The notes beneath the pieces were generated by a model. The model made no database searches, had not been told where the DNA came from, and saw nothing but the letters and a program-made list of their open reading frames with translations. Shown piece after piece: positions 42,501 to 53,404 of a stretch of 64,000 nucleotides of DNA (position 1 is the first letter of the stretch; the number at the start of each line of letters is the position of its first letter). This DNA comes from Akebia trifoliata. Lineage: Eukaryota > Streptophyta > Magnoliopsida > Ranunculales > Lardizabalaceae. Made by a program: the position numbers and the translations under genes. The stretch lies in NCBI GenBank assembly GCA_017979445.1, contig CM030714.1, forward strand, positions 44,345,220 to 44,409,219. The letters are read 5' to 3'.

Positions 42501-44369
42501 ATATCAATGTTTATTTGATCAAATCGAGGCTCAAACGAGTCGATTCTTTCACTCAGCTCCTTAATAGTCACCATCTTTGGTACGAAGATTTTTTGCTTTG
42601 ATACCAGATGATAGGATCCTAGATCCTATAGACAATTTTCATCCACTTCAAGGGGATTTTCCTCTAAATTAATTAATTTATTTTTATTGATTGCTTGCCA
42701 AAAACGTATTACATCCTCCAATATATATAAAGGAAGGATTTTGACTCCAACGTACAAATATTAGACTCTTAATTTAATAAGAATTCCAAAATTAGTAAAA
42801 TAGAAAGAATTCTAATTAAGAAAATACCTAATTAGCATCTAGACTCCTAAACTACTAAATAACATAGCCTAAAATAACGTATCCTAACAGCCTCCACCAA
42901 AAAAGAGTGATTAACTCCCACTTTGCTTGCCTTCTCAATGAAGGAGTGGAAAATACTATTAGGAAGAAAACCCAATTATGTAAGCTATATTTGTATGTAT
43001 TAACATTATAGTAAATTTACATTAATTAAAAGTCAAAAATTGAGTTAATTTTAGTTTAACAACGTAGAATGTCCTAAGGTTTCTAACCAATTATCATCAT
43101 TAGAGCCTTGTCCCAAAATTATGGGGTATGTTGAATGAATCTTGTGTTAGACCCACATTTTTGTTTTTGGGTGGCATTTGCCTCCACCTTTTGATTATGT
43201 TTTTGGAAAGTGGATTTCAGGATTCCTAAAAAGAGCCAATATTAGAGAGTCCAACCCAATTAGGATTGTAGGGGTAATTCTGCATACAATTTTACTAAGA
43301 GACATCGACAATTAGAAAACTTACTATTGGGGGTTTCTAGACCCTTTTCTCTAATCTGTAAAGGTATGGGATGGCACCCCTATGGAGGTATGTTTTTCAA
43401 TCCAACACTTACAGAACCCTAGCTGTCTCGGAGAGAGAGTAGGTGAGTCTTGATCCTCTTCTCCAAAAGCAATGGCACAAGGTACGCTCTATTCCTTGAT
43501 TAAACCAGCATTAATAATTTTTCTTGAGATGAATTGGATTCAACGATAGAATAATATTAGAGATTCTAAACTTATATTGATTTTATTCCGCATTCTTGAT
43601 GTTCTCTAATGTCATATGAGAGTATATTTTGAACTCACATCTCCTTCCTCCAATCAATGGATGACCACCTTTTACAAACAACATATATTGAGTTACATAA
43701 GGCTCTAAAAATGTGGAAGAAAGACCAAAAAGGACGTGGATTGAGGTAATGAGAGCGGATTTGACAACACACACGAATTAACACAAGATGGCTGTAGTAA
43801 ATCTTTTAATACATAAACAAAAAACAGTATATAGAATTAGCTTTAGAAATCTACTAATATACAAACAACAACATTGACAATCAATAAAATTATAAAAATT
43901 CATAAAACCCTCCAAGCAGTTTGTAATCTATTGATATAAAGAGTAGACTAAATCTGTTAACATAGAAGCATGAAACAGCCAATACAAAGCAGAGTGGATT
44001 AGAAATAAAAACACTCCTAATTAAGATTAAAATCAATATTAGTAGAAACTAAAATAACAATAAAAGAAACAAAGTCAAATAACATCACCCACTTGGAAGA
44101 GAGCTAAAATCTTTCTGAAATTCCTCAGATTTGAAATTCTCCTTCTGATCATCAATCTTCTCCACTTCAACCTTGGGCGCCAACTGGTTCTCGTCTTCAA
44201 TGCACATTATCGGTCGTTGAAGCCTCAAAACACCATAAGATTCCCATTTACAAACTCCTCCAACTTCTTTTCTCCAATTAAAAGAAATCCCAGAACGCCT
44301 AGAGTATAAATCTCCCCAACCCAACTGAGGAACACCTGAACACCAACTGAGAACATTCTTCAAAGCCAT
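33829..44369 (-). CDS. ADT: Arogenate/prephenate dehydratase, plastid, 11 exons
   Basis: Exons on minus: 44093-44369, 37429-37496, 37253-37345, 36963-37163, 36501-36581, 36311-36406, 35368-35445, 35197-35286, 35040-35107, 34750-34831, 33829-33885. They join to 396 residues, like Arabidopsis ADT1 (392). The enzyme dehydrates and decarboxylates arogenate (or prephenate) to phenylalanine (or phenylpyruvate) in plastids. A transit peptide starts MALKNVLSW; an ATG 24 codons upstream exists but lies in a purine-rich repeat. The catalytic domain has GIPGAYSE (116-123), LPIENS (158-163) and the TRF motif (279-281). The ACT domain (about 299-396) binds phenylalanine. Departures from the family as I remember it: ECRP for ESRP (330-333), ENSLEGSIL for ENSLGGSIH, VLCRAL for VLFKAL. 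Intron 4 has a GC donor; intron 1 is 6.6 kb with transposons. Confidence 0.95.
33948..34028. mobile_element. Small MITE in ADT intron 10
   Basis: About 80 bp with inverted ends CTCTTTTACTAATGCCACAC and (reversed) GAGTGCTACTAACGCCACAC. Same family as the element at 17767-17872. Confidence 0.6.
36957..36964 (-). other. Non-canonical GC splice donor of ADT intron 4
   Basis: On the minus strand the exon ends CCCCAG and the intron begins GCAAGT, the classic strong GC-AG donor. The acceptor is CTTGCAG at 36582, and exon 5 begins GCACTTGCACAATG. Only this junction keeps SHPQ-ALAQCE in frame; using the GT three bases further in shifts the phase. Confidence 0.85.
37905..39290. repeat. Tandem duplication in ADT intron 1, copy A
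   Basis: This copy matches 39738-43945 through landmarks AAATTATATTTACTAGTTTC, GATTTCCAAGGTT, AAGTGCAATATTGACC, AATAGAAATAAAAT, GAAATCTTCCCAATTTTAG and AGCCTTGTCCCAAAA. It also has an internal near-repeat of about 114 bp around AAGAAGATTATGAA (38480 and 38590). Divergence is substantial, so the duplication is old. Confidence 0.75.
39502..39536. repeat. (AT)n microsatellite
   Basis: About 17 AT units in the spacer between the two intron-1 copies. Confidence 0.95.
40087..40945. mobile_element. Insertion of about 860 bp, probable solo LTR
   Basis: This block interrupts copy B between TATGTC and AAATTAATG, which are adjacent in copy A. It has LTR-like features, with a TTTATATAAG box near 40350 and no long frame with known motifs. 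Exact ends and target duplication are unclear. The open frames inside it are not recognised. Confidence 0.45.
41328..42889 (-). mobile_element. Gag-only LTR retrotransposon (TR-GAG type), 1562 bp
   Basis: Two LTRs, 41328-41610 and 42609-42889 (283 and 281 bp), are flanked by GCTTC (41323-41327) and GCCTC (42890-42894), a 5-bp target duplication with one change. On the minus strand the primer-binding site beside the 42609 LTR reads TGGTATCAAAGC, near the initiator-Met tRNA complement, and a purine tract (GGGGCATGGA) precedes the other LTR. The 1-kb interior encodes only gag: a Gypsy-type retrotrans-gag region (about 41891-42190, with [20 protein letters not shown]) and a zinc knuckle relic ([20 protein letters not shown] His now Tyr). 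Frameshifts and stops break it. No protease, RT or integrase exists, so it must have moved in trans. Confidence 0.85.
43144..43640. mobile_element. Insertion of about 500 bp in intron copy B
   Basis: The block from TGTTAGACCC to about GAACTCACATC interrupts copy B, where copy A reads GAATCATGTTCCTCCATTC without a break. It could be a short solo LTR (starts TG, ends near CA), but no clean target duplication was found. Confidence 0.4.
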
Positions 44370-44836
44370 TAAAACAGTATATTTCGTCCCAATGGAAATG
44401 GAAATAGAAATGAAAACGAAAACAAAAACAAACTCGTCCAAAACGCCTTTGGGGAGCGTTTTGGAGGAGTATTTGAAGAACTCAGAGTGGCATTTTCATA
44501 GAGGAATTGAGACGAACAGGTGGCAGAGATACAGAGATAGAGCAGAGAAAAGAAGAATCTTGGAAGTAGGTGAGTATAATCTTGGCGACACGTTTCCTAG
44601 TATAACAGACAGCCAAAGAGAGAGATTTGATTGTACTTTGTATGGTAGTATGTAACGTTAATGGAGATGACGAGAATGGAAGAGAGAGAAAGAAGAAAAT
44701 CTTTATTGCCATTTAGAGCTCAAAGTTAGAACCAATCAGTTGCGAGACAATAAATACAATCTTGACCATATGACGCAGTTTTTCCCCTGACGTCATTTTT
44801 TCTCTCCTGTCCTTAATAAAATAAAAAAAAAAAACC
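44370..44836 (-). promoter_or_regulatory. ADT upstream region
   Basis: On the minus strand this region precedes the ADT start. It contains a stretch of imperfect six-base repeats (44396-44432) and AG-rich tracts. No TATA box could be fixed with confidence. Confidence 0.35.
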
Positions 44837-44983
44837 GACACAAAGTATCTACTGCGATTCTCACAAGTCTGTCTTGGGATAAACACATAACTATAGATGT
44901 GTTTTCTCGTGATACAAGTAAAAATTATCTACAATTATATATATCCATGTCACAATTGTGAGAATCACAGTAAATTCTGTGTC
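44837..44983. mobile_element. 147-bp MITE upstream of ADT
   Basis: Inverted ends GACACAAAGTATCTACTGCG and (reversed) GACACAGAATTTACTGTG, both followed by ATTCTCACAA. The interior is non-coding. It lies about 470 bp 5' of the ADT start codon. Confidence 0.72.
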
Positions 44984-46290
44984 ATCCTTGCATGATTTCA
45001 AAAATATATTTTTTACCATTGAATTTTATTTTTAAATTTAGATGTTCATTAACCGTCTATTTTCAATACTTTCAATCAAACTCAAAAAATAATATTTTTT
45101 AATATAAATATTTTCATGAAATCTAAAAGACTCCATAATCAATGTGAGCCCAATAAATCATTTTTATTATAAGAGAGATTTATTGGACAAATCTAATTAT
45201 TGCATTTTTATTACAAAAATTATCTTAGAGTTCTAACAACTCCTAAAGAATCTAACCTTATAAAGTTTGTTACCCACTAAATCTCACTTTATTAAGTTTG
45301 TTAGTCGTATCCATGTAATAAAATTCAAATTTATGATATTAATTTGTCACTTAACACATTTTAGAGTGAATTTTAATCGTATCAATTTGTCGCATAAAAA
45401 ATCATGTTCTAATGGCCCAGTGTTAGAAAGGACAAAATTTTAAGTACTTTTAAAAAAAAAAAAAAAAAAAAGTTAATTTTCAGTATTAAATTTTCGTTTT
45501 AAATTTGAGAGATCGGTAGTCATTCATTTCAACACCATCGATCAAGTTCAATAAGGGTTTTTTTTTTCAAATGTTTTATTTTGAATCTGAGTTTTTACAT
45601 GAAATCTATAAGAAGGTAGTTTGGATTGTTAATTTAATGATTCATGTGGGCCCAATAACCCTTAGCAAGATTTGAAATCTTACTATTTTAGGCGTGCTAG
45701 TCTGATTCACCCCCATAAATCTTCCAAAAATAAATATGTGGGCACCGGGTAAGAGAGAGAAAGTCACTGTTGCTGATGTCATTCGTACTACATGTCCAAC
45801 TTGGTTGGCTGTGAGCAAACGCGTCAAGTGCGTGTACCCAAACCAAACCTGGAAAAAAATAAAAAAAAACAAGATATTACCAACCCTATTGGGCTATACT
45901 CCCATGATCTACACCATTGATGAGCCTAGAGCTTGTGTTGGGAATTTTAATGTTGGATAATGTTTGTGAAACCCTTTCCCTACAAATGTAGTAAGATTTT
46001 GAACCTTGCTAAGAGTCGTTTTGGTCAAATGGATGGTTATCGAATTTTCACATAACTCCCAAACTTAAAAAATGAAATTCAACGATGAAAAATAACTTCT
46101 TTTTTTTTTTTTTTAAATTCATAGAATTTCATCCTCTACAATTGTGAAGCATCGGATCATGTGTTTTAGATGTCAAAAGATGAGCCCAAAGACCCTTAAT
46201 AATACTAACTTAGTAAGGTTAGGGAGACTCATAATGTTTTGGATCTTTGGAATGAACCATCGTAACCATCGATTTATTTTACATTTTAGT
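44984..46290. other. Intergenic, AT-rich
   Basis: No exon recognised. Segments near 45005-45160 and 45480-45660 resemble each other loosely (GAAATCTA, GTGGGCCCAATAA text), perhaps an old duplicated repeat. Confidence 0.45.
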
Positions 46291-46299
46291 GATTCTCAT

Positions 46300-46885
46300 T
46301 ATCATTGGAGCGGAAACAAGATTTTTCTTCGTTCTCGGAAATATGTTAGATCAACAAGACCAAAATACGTAAATTTCCATTTTATTAGTGAGATCAAGTC
46401 TAATCTAGTCCGTAAAACATAGATAATGATAATTGGCTAATGATGCTTGTTATTAATAGAAGTAAACAAGATTCTTTGTCATTCTTGAACATGGTAGATT
46501 CGAGATTCATGAATTTTCATTTTATTGGTAAAATAGGGTTGGCCTTGTACTTAAAAGGTATCATAATTATTTTAATGGATTATCAACTAGTGATGATAAT
46601 TATCAATAGCAATAAATCAAAATTCTTCTTCATTCCTAGAACGTGGTAGATCAATAAACAAACAAAATTGTGAATTTCAAGGTTGGTTATGTACTCAAGA
46701 GGATTGTAATAATAATTAGCCAATCATTGATTGTCAATTATTGATGCTCGCTAACAGTAGACATAAAATGAGATTCTTTTTCATTCTCCAGAAGGGGGTA
46801 TATCCAAAGATCCCAAAATTCTTGAATTTCCTTTCTATTGATGAAATCCAATTACCATGTGCTCAAAAGGCAAACAACAAACCTT
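46300..46885. repeat. Four degenerate ~152-bp tandem units
   Basis: Units begin near 46312, 46461, 46608 and 46765 with the shared text AAACAAGATTCTT / TCATTCT / ATGGTAGAT / CATTTTATT / GATGCTTGTTATTAATAG. The same family recurs at 59830-60180, 61610-61960 and 62860-63200. Confidence 0.65.
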
Positions 46886-46887
46886 AT

Positions 46888-47006
46888 GGGGTTGGCTCAA
46901 TGGCGGTTTCGGATTAAGCGGTTAATGCTCGTAGGTCCTGAGTTTGATACCTAGTATGAGTATTAATTCCTCAGGGCCACTCACGAGGGCACACCCTCAC
47001 TAACCT

Positions 47007-47042
<36 letters not shown>

Positions 47043-47163
47043 GTGAGGGTGTTGCATGTGCCTCGAGATTAGTCCTTGGATAAGACCATGATTTATGAAT
47101 TGGGTAAATCCCAGAAACGAGCCTGGTCCGCTTTCTACAGGGATACTTGATTATCAAAAAAAA
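46888..47163 (+). mobile_element. tRNA-derived SINE
   Basis: The element starts GGGGTTGGCTCAATGGC, which includes a polymerase III box A-like motif (about 46893-46904). A box B-like motif GAGTTTGATACC follows at about 46940-46951. The body holds a (TG)n run at 47008-47041 and ends in a short A tract (47156-47163). It interrupts the tandem repeat to its left. The target duplication is not clear. Confidence 0.65.
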
Positions 47164-47388
47164 TTGATGAATCAACAACGTGATTATAGTTGACAAGATC
47201 CATTTGTTTTTCCTTCCTTGAGAAAGAGACATGTGTTGCTTCGGTAGTACAAAAGGAAATAAGATGAAACAAACTATTATGAAAAAGGGTTGGCCTCACT
47301 CAAATTAGTTCTTTTTTTCCTCCCAAATTTTAACATTAGATGTGATAGTTTATCAAATGGGTATAGGATGGAGCATCCCATAGACTAT

Positions 47389-49049
47389 TGTAGACACCCC
47401 ATTTTTGCATCCGCCTGATTAATCAACTCGTCAACCCGATCGCAATGATTCCCAATGATGGATGTGTATTCCATTGCTTTATTTTGTTATCCGATATGTT
47501 TCAGAAATTCGGATGAGGTATCTCGAATTTACAAAACCTTATAAACCACGCTACGTTAGGAAAATACGACCCCAGAAATATAGAAATCATCATCTTGCAG
47601 ACCAAAAAGAAGTTTCACGATAAAAATCACTAAAAATTGATCAAATTACCAAAATACCCCTAACCTCAAAATAACCCTAGAGCCTACGTTACGCTTAGAA
47701 AAACTCTCTCGAACACATAAAATAACAAATCGGAACCAAATAAATCATTTCGCCAATTTTAACAGAATAATATTTCCATTGAATTCCTTACGAAAAATCG
47801 ATTCTAAAACATCTTAGAACATTAAAAACCGACTTAAAACGTGAAAAGTCCTTTCCGGGGGTAAAACGGTAATTTCACAAATTTCATAATTAAAAAATTC
47901 GAAATTAATAAATAAAACATTAAATAATTAAAATGAAACATTAATGAAATTAATTTAAAATTTTGAACCGAAGAAATCGATCAATCGGGTTTTCAAGTAA
48001 AATTGTTGAGGGTTCGTGAGATATTTCTTTAAGGACCCCTCCATTTGGGGGTCCAAAGAATTAAAGATATTTTAGAGGGGGGTTCTCCCAAAATTAAAAG
48101 TCAATCAAGCAAGACTAAAGTCAAGGTATTAAAGTCAATCAAGTGAGACTAAAGTCAAAATTAAAGTCAATTAAGCAAGACTGAAGTCAAGATATTAAAA
48201 GTCAATCAATTAAGACTAAAGTCAAAACATTAAAAGTCAATCAAATAAGACCAAAAGTCATAATAGAGTTCTAATTAAATAATAACTCAATCTAAAAGAG
48301 TTCTAACTTAAAAACAATTCTACCTAAAATAATTCTAATTAAAACACAATTCTACCTAAAATAAGTATAACTAAAACACAACTCTAATTAAAAGAACTCT
48401 AATTAAATATTAACTCTATCCAAATCAACCCCTAAAAACATCTATAAATAGAGGTGCTCACACCCTATTTTCGTATCAAATCATAAACCCTAAGAGAAGT
48501 AGGTCTAAAAGCCCCCTAGCCTCCCATAAACCCTAGTTTTGAAGCCCCAACTCCTTACCTAACATCCCTCCTTCGATTTTAGCTTAAGAAACGCCTAAAA
48601 GCCTTCCAAAAACATCCCAAAATCCATAACAAACTTGAAGAATTCAGATCCAAAAATAAGGAGATACCTTGCCTCGGAGATCCGAAATCAAATCCGGAGA
48701 TAGAACGAAACAAGGGTGTACGGTACAAGGAGCTATTTTTGTCAGATCTGAGGGAACAAAGTCCTTGCTATCGGAAAGGTAAATTTTTTATTTTTATTTA
48801 TTTTTATCTAGGTTTTAGCAATGTAATTTACTTGGGAAGTTAGTAGAGACCGGCTTTGGCCGGGCGGGGTTGGTGCCTAACACCTTCCAACCCCGTAACG
48901 TGATCCCCGGACTCTTTTTCTCTTTCGTAGATTAGTTTGCCTTTTTTTAGAGTCAGTTTGGTTCCTAGACCTTAATAACTAGGTGGCGACTCCCAAACCT
49001 CAAGGGTCAAAAGCGGATCCACGCACCCCGCGGATCAAGGGCGCTTTCA
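47389..49049 (+). repeat. 5' LTR of the Tat-like element (1661 bp)
   Basis: It matches 56785-58521 except for scattered substitutions and a 76-bp deletion near 47768 (the missing text is at about 57168-57245). A TATAAATA box lies at 48443-48450, so transcription likely starts about 30 bp downstream. At 48098-48262 it has about five short direct repeats around AAAGTCAATCAAG. Confidence 0.92.
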
Positions 49050-49067
49050 GTGGCGACTCCACTGGGG
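49050..49067 (+). other. Primer-binding site
   Basis: TGGCGACTCCACTGGGGA follows the 5' LTR by one base. This matches the tRNA-Arg type primer site of Tat/Ogre elements as I know it. Confidence 0.75.
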
Positions 49068-49299
49068 ACTATTGAGGATCAAACTTGAAAAATCCCAAGT
49101 ATGGGAGCATTGCCAAGATGACATAGTTTTTTTTTATTATTTAGTTAGATTTATTTTATTTATTTTTTCTGTTTATTTATTTTTTTGTCTTGATTGTAGA
49201 TGATTTTGGGTATTGCATTTTTTTTCCAATTAAGGATCACTTTTTGATGATTCCTAAATAATGAAAGATTCAAATTGACTTATGAAAATGATGGAATGA

Positions 49300-50245
49300 T
49301 GAAGGTTTGACAGAAATATTAAAACGTTTTTAGAGAATATTCTAGTGAGAATTAAGTCTGAGAACCTCTTAATAAAACATAGATCTCATCGAGTATATTA
49401 ATTTAGAATCTGAGTTCACTCAATTTCGTTATCGGAAGCTTTAGATATCATCGATGCAAGTTCGATCTGTAAATCTGGAATTATTTCTGAATGAAAGTTG
49501 GGACAGCAACGTTAAAACGTTTTTAGAGAATATTCTAGTGAGAATTAAGTCTGGGAGCCTTTACTAAAACATAGATCTTATCGAGTAGATTAATTTAGAA
49601 TCTGAGTTCACTCAATTTCGTTATCGGAAGCCTTAGATATCATCGATGCAAGTCCAATCTGTAAATCTGGAATTATTTCTGAATGAAAGTTGGGACAGCA
49701 ACGTTAAAACGTTTTTACAGAATATTTTAGTGAGAATTAAGTCTGGAAGCCTTTTAATAAAACATAGATCTCATCGATTAGATTAATTTAGAATCTGATT
49801 TCACTCAATTTCGTTATCGAAAGCCTTAGATATCATCGATGCAAGTTTAATCTGTAAATCTAGAATTGTTTATGAATGAAAGTTGAGACAACAATGTTAA
49901 AACGTTTTTACAGAATATTCTAGTGAGAATTAAGTTCGGGAACCTATTAGTAAAACGTAGATCTCATCGAGTAGATTAATTTAGAATCTGAGTTCACTTA
50001 ATTTCGGTATCGGAAGTCTTAGATATCATCGATACAAGTTCAATCTATAAATCTGAAATTATTTCTGAATGAAGGTTGGGACAGCAATGTTAAAACGTTT
50101 TTACAGAACATTTTAGTAAGAACTAAGTTTGGGCACCTATTAATAAAATGTAGATCTCATCGAGTAGATTAATTTAGAACTTGAGTTCATTCGATTTCGT
50201 TATCGGGAGCCTTAGATATCATCGATGCAAGTTCGGATTGTATTT
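49300..50245. repeat. 193-bp tandem array, about five copies
   Basis: The landmark AAAACGTTTTTA begins units at 49321, 49514, 49706, 49899 and 50092 (spacings 193, 192, 193, 193). Each unit contains GATCTCATCGAGTAGATTAA and AGATATCATCGATGCAAGT. It lies between the primer site and gag. Confidence 0.95.
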
Positions 50246-51832
50246 TCCTAATTCACAGAAAATCCGAATTTATCTAATGTTAGCTCAATTAATGTTCCTG
50301 AGAGTGAGCTCATCTCAACCATTGTCATTCTATCATCAATGTAACACCTAATGGAATCTCGATTTATTTTGGATCACCCAAAAGTAACCCTTGATTGGAC
50401 CATAGACAACAAATTTGTGGGCCTTTTTAATGTTGGATAAGATTAATTATTATTTGTGTTATATGCCCATATAATGTGTCATGATCTCTACAGATATATT
50501 TGTGATGTGTTTGCTTTCATCTTAACTTAGATGCGATGGGTTTTGTATTATTTTCTTGATCAATATTCATTTGATATCCATGTGTGATGACATAATCTGG
50601 CCCATGGGCCCATGTGCTTGAAAAAGACCCCGGGCACACCCCACCCTGTTTTGCACACACCACATACACGTTTACTGTTTTGCACACTTACACGTCCTAT
50701 ATAGCCAACGTGGCACTAGTGCGTGGCCCGATCTCTTTGGAGATGCGACGTCATTCATGAAAACCACAACTCCAGTCACGTACCTTAAGGTATATCAAAC
50801 TGGGGCATCAATATCGTCTGATCAAGTGATTCTGAGAGATATATTGATGCACCCAGGCTGGAGCGACCTGAGCCTTTTACCTATTGTGAGCCACACAGTC
50901 ACATGTCCCAATTGCCAACGTAGTACTAGTACGTGGTCTGTCCCCTCGTGGGATGCCAAACCATTTATGAAAGCTACAACTCTTGACTCGTACCCTTAGG
51001 TATATAAAAGATAATCCAAGTATATCAATTGCACTTCTTGGTCAAAACCGGTGCCTAAGCAAGATCTTGCCCCGATGTACCCTACTGTACGAGGGGGATA
51101 GACTACGTCTATTCTAGACGAGAGGTATTTAAGTGGGCCCTTGTTCAGCATTGTGCGCCACTTCTCAACTGGAGATCAAACTGGTTGTTTTTGGCTTCAG
51201 AGGAGTGAGTTGAGGTTTTTAGATTATCACCTATACGGTATATCAAACCAAGTCACCATGTATCGAGAGGTATATAGGTGTGCTTGGGCAAGGGTGGTTA
51301 GATAAAAATGCATTGCACGTAGTAAACCTAGAGTCTAGAAGCCTTCCTATAGGTCATGACCCGAGCTGACTATGGGTGTTCCCGGATTGCTTTATTCAAT
51401 CCAACCAACAGGTAGGTGGGCAGACCGATCCAGAATAATCAAATAAAACCCGCAATATCGGTCCGACCCAATCCGTGAAATGTACCGATTAATTTGAACC
51501 ATTTAAATCGGTTGGCCCAATTGACAAATGGATCAAACTGATCAATACCAAATCAGTTGGACTAATTGGTTTCACTTTTAAGGATCCAGACCACTTTGTA
51601 TAAAAAGATTCGATCATAGGATTAAGTTAGTTTGTCTGATAAAAGGTTCAATCCCAATCAGGAGTAGACCCGCGTTTAATCTTTCTCACTTTCTTGGTCA
51701 CTATAGACTTATGGTGCATTTGGATTCGATATTTTTCGCCAAACTTGGGCTATTTTATGTCAAAACTTTAATCATGTGGTTAAGAGTCAAACCTTTAGAG
51801 TCAATGGTTAACCTTGGTTTACTTCCAATTAG
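50246..51832. other. Tat element 5' leader before gag
   Basis: Non-coding. It holds a two-copy repeat of about 211-bp spacing around GCCAACGTGGCACTAGTGCG (50706) and GCCAACGTAGTACTAGTACG (50917), each ending near a GGTATAT motif. No extra ORF1 of Ogre type is recognisable. Confidence 0.55.
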
Positions 51833-53404
51833 GTGATAATTGGTCCTAAACGTTCTAAACCTCCATCTGTACCACTTTGGGTCCGTGAAAATAGTCGTCT
51901 TTCTAGAGTACCATTGCCAAGTAGTCAGTCTTTGCCACGAGAAGAAACGAGTACCATGGATGAAGCTGCACTCCGTCAGATTTTAGAATCTTTTCAAGCA
52001 CAGATTATTGCTTCTGTCCAAATACAAATTGAATCCCTAAAAATTGAAAAGGGAAAAGATAAAGCTATAGAACCTCAGGATGTGTTTGACCTCGTTGAAA
52101 ACCAAGAAGATGATCAATTACACGTCGACCCTGTCCTAGCTCATCGAATAACTCAGGTTGAAACTGCTTTGAAGAATATCAAAGACCCTGACGATCTCGC
52201 CCTTGGATTAGGGGCAATGACATTATTTCCTACAGTCCGTCTGCCAGAAAAGTTCACAATGCCAGATAAGGATAAATTTGATGGGACTGGATGCCCTACG
52301 ACTCACTTAAAAATATATGTCGGTATCATGCAATCTCAGGGTCTAAGTGAAGAACAGATGGCTCAACTTTTTCAAAGAACCCTTACAGGTCCTGCCCTAC
52401 GCTGGTTAATGTCATTGGACTCGTCTCGGGTAAGAACATGGCATGAATTGATGAAGGAGTTTATTAGTCGGTATTCATTTAACACGGATATTGAACTTAC
52501 AAGAAGAGATCTAGAAACTACTAAATAGAAATCCGGGGAAACTTTCACTGAGTTCATTGCTCGATGGAGAGCTAAAGTCGCTCAATTGTGGGACCGACCT
52601 CAAGAGAAGGAATAAGTCAAGATTATCCTCAGGAATCTAACTCCAAATTATGCCAAGTACTTGATGCCTCAGTACCTTCCTACTTTTCAATCCCTCCTTG
52701 AGGCTGAAAATCAAGTTGAGGATGCCTATTCTTCGGGACTTTTTGGTAACTCGTCTTAGTCAAAATCCAAATATTTCAAACATAATGTCAATTCCTTACA
52801 AGTGGCCAACACCTCCTTCGCACTATCTCCTCAAGTTACTCCGCCTTCACAAGATAAGCCTAGGAGACAATTTGCCAATCTTGGAATGTCCCTTAGTATT
52901 GCTTATCAAAAATTGATGAAAAAGGGATTGCTAATACCTTTACGACCTAAGCCTTTGCCTAATCCTCTTCCCCCAAACATGGATAATGGGCAATTCTGTG
53001 AATTCCATCAGATGCCTGGTCATGTTCTTGACAGGTGTATTACTCTCCGACATGCTATCCAAGACCTTATTGAGCAAGGAAAAGTCACCATACCCACTCC
53101 TACTACTTCCAATGTTAAGACTAACCCTTTGCCTACCTTTCAAAATCAACCCCCTCCTACTCTAAACCTAATATCAATATCCAAACCCGAATCAGTTGAC
53201 CCAGTTTCCTTCATTCACTCAATCGGTCTTAACAGTGCATTCGCTCCTTGCCAGAATGAGCTCAACTACCCTAAGACAGTGACAAAACTGAAGAACAGAG
53301 AAATTATTAAAGCAACGGGTTGTCCAGCATATGATAGGCTTGAATCAGAATATGAAGAGATAATAAAAGCAAACAAGTTCAAGTCATCCATCGAAGATAA
53401 CTGA
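51833..53404 (+). pseudogene. Tat-lineage gag, three in-frame stops
   Basis: A single reading frame runs from 51833 to 53404, interrupted by stops at 52526-52528 (TAG), 52613-52615 (TAA) and 52757-52759 (TAG). The retrotrans-gag domain is clear: KFDGTGCPTTHLKIY, then LFQRTLTGPALRWLMSLDSS, then FISRYSFNTDIELTRRDLE. A later segment reads FCEFHQMPGHVLDRCITLRH, the Tat-type zinc-finger-like CxFH...GHxxxxC motif, with LMKKGLL and PLPNPLPP before it. All three stops fall where relatives, as I remember them, have glutamine. The particle protein is not produced intact from this copy. Confidence 0.88.

Larger units (their letters stand above)
39738..43945. repeat. Tandem duplication in ADT intron 1, copy B, with three insertions
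   Basis: Same landmarks as copy A, but expanded by insertions at about 40087-40945, 41328-42889 and 43144-43640. Copy A serves as the empty-site reference for each insertion. Confidence 0.75.

Noticed and set aside
24769..44369. A metabolic gene cluster of APR, GLX1 and ADT
   Set aside because: The three genes belong to different housekeeping pathways with different orientations and large gaps; no evidence of co-regulation in the sequence.
46888..46960. Functional tRNA gene
   Set aside because: Box A/B-like motifs are present but no cloverleaf with a proper acceptor stem can be formed; a SINE head fits better.
46981..47232. Minus-strand frame containing a His-Thr repeat
   Set aside because: Product of the TG microsatellite inside the SINE.
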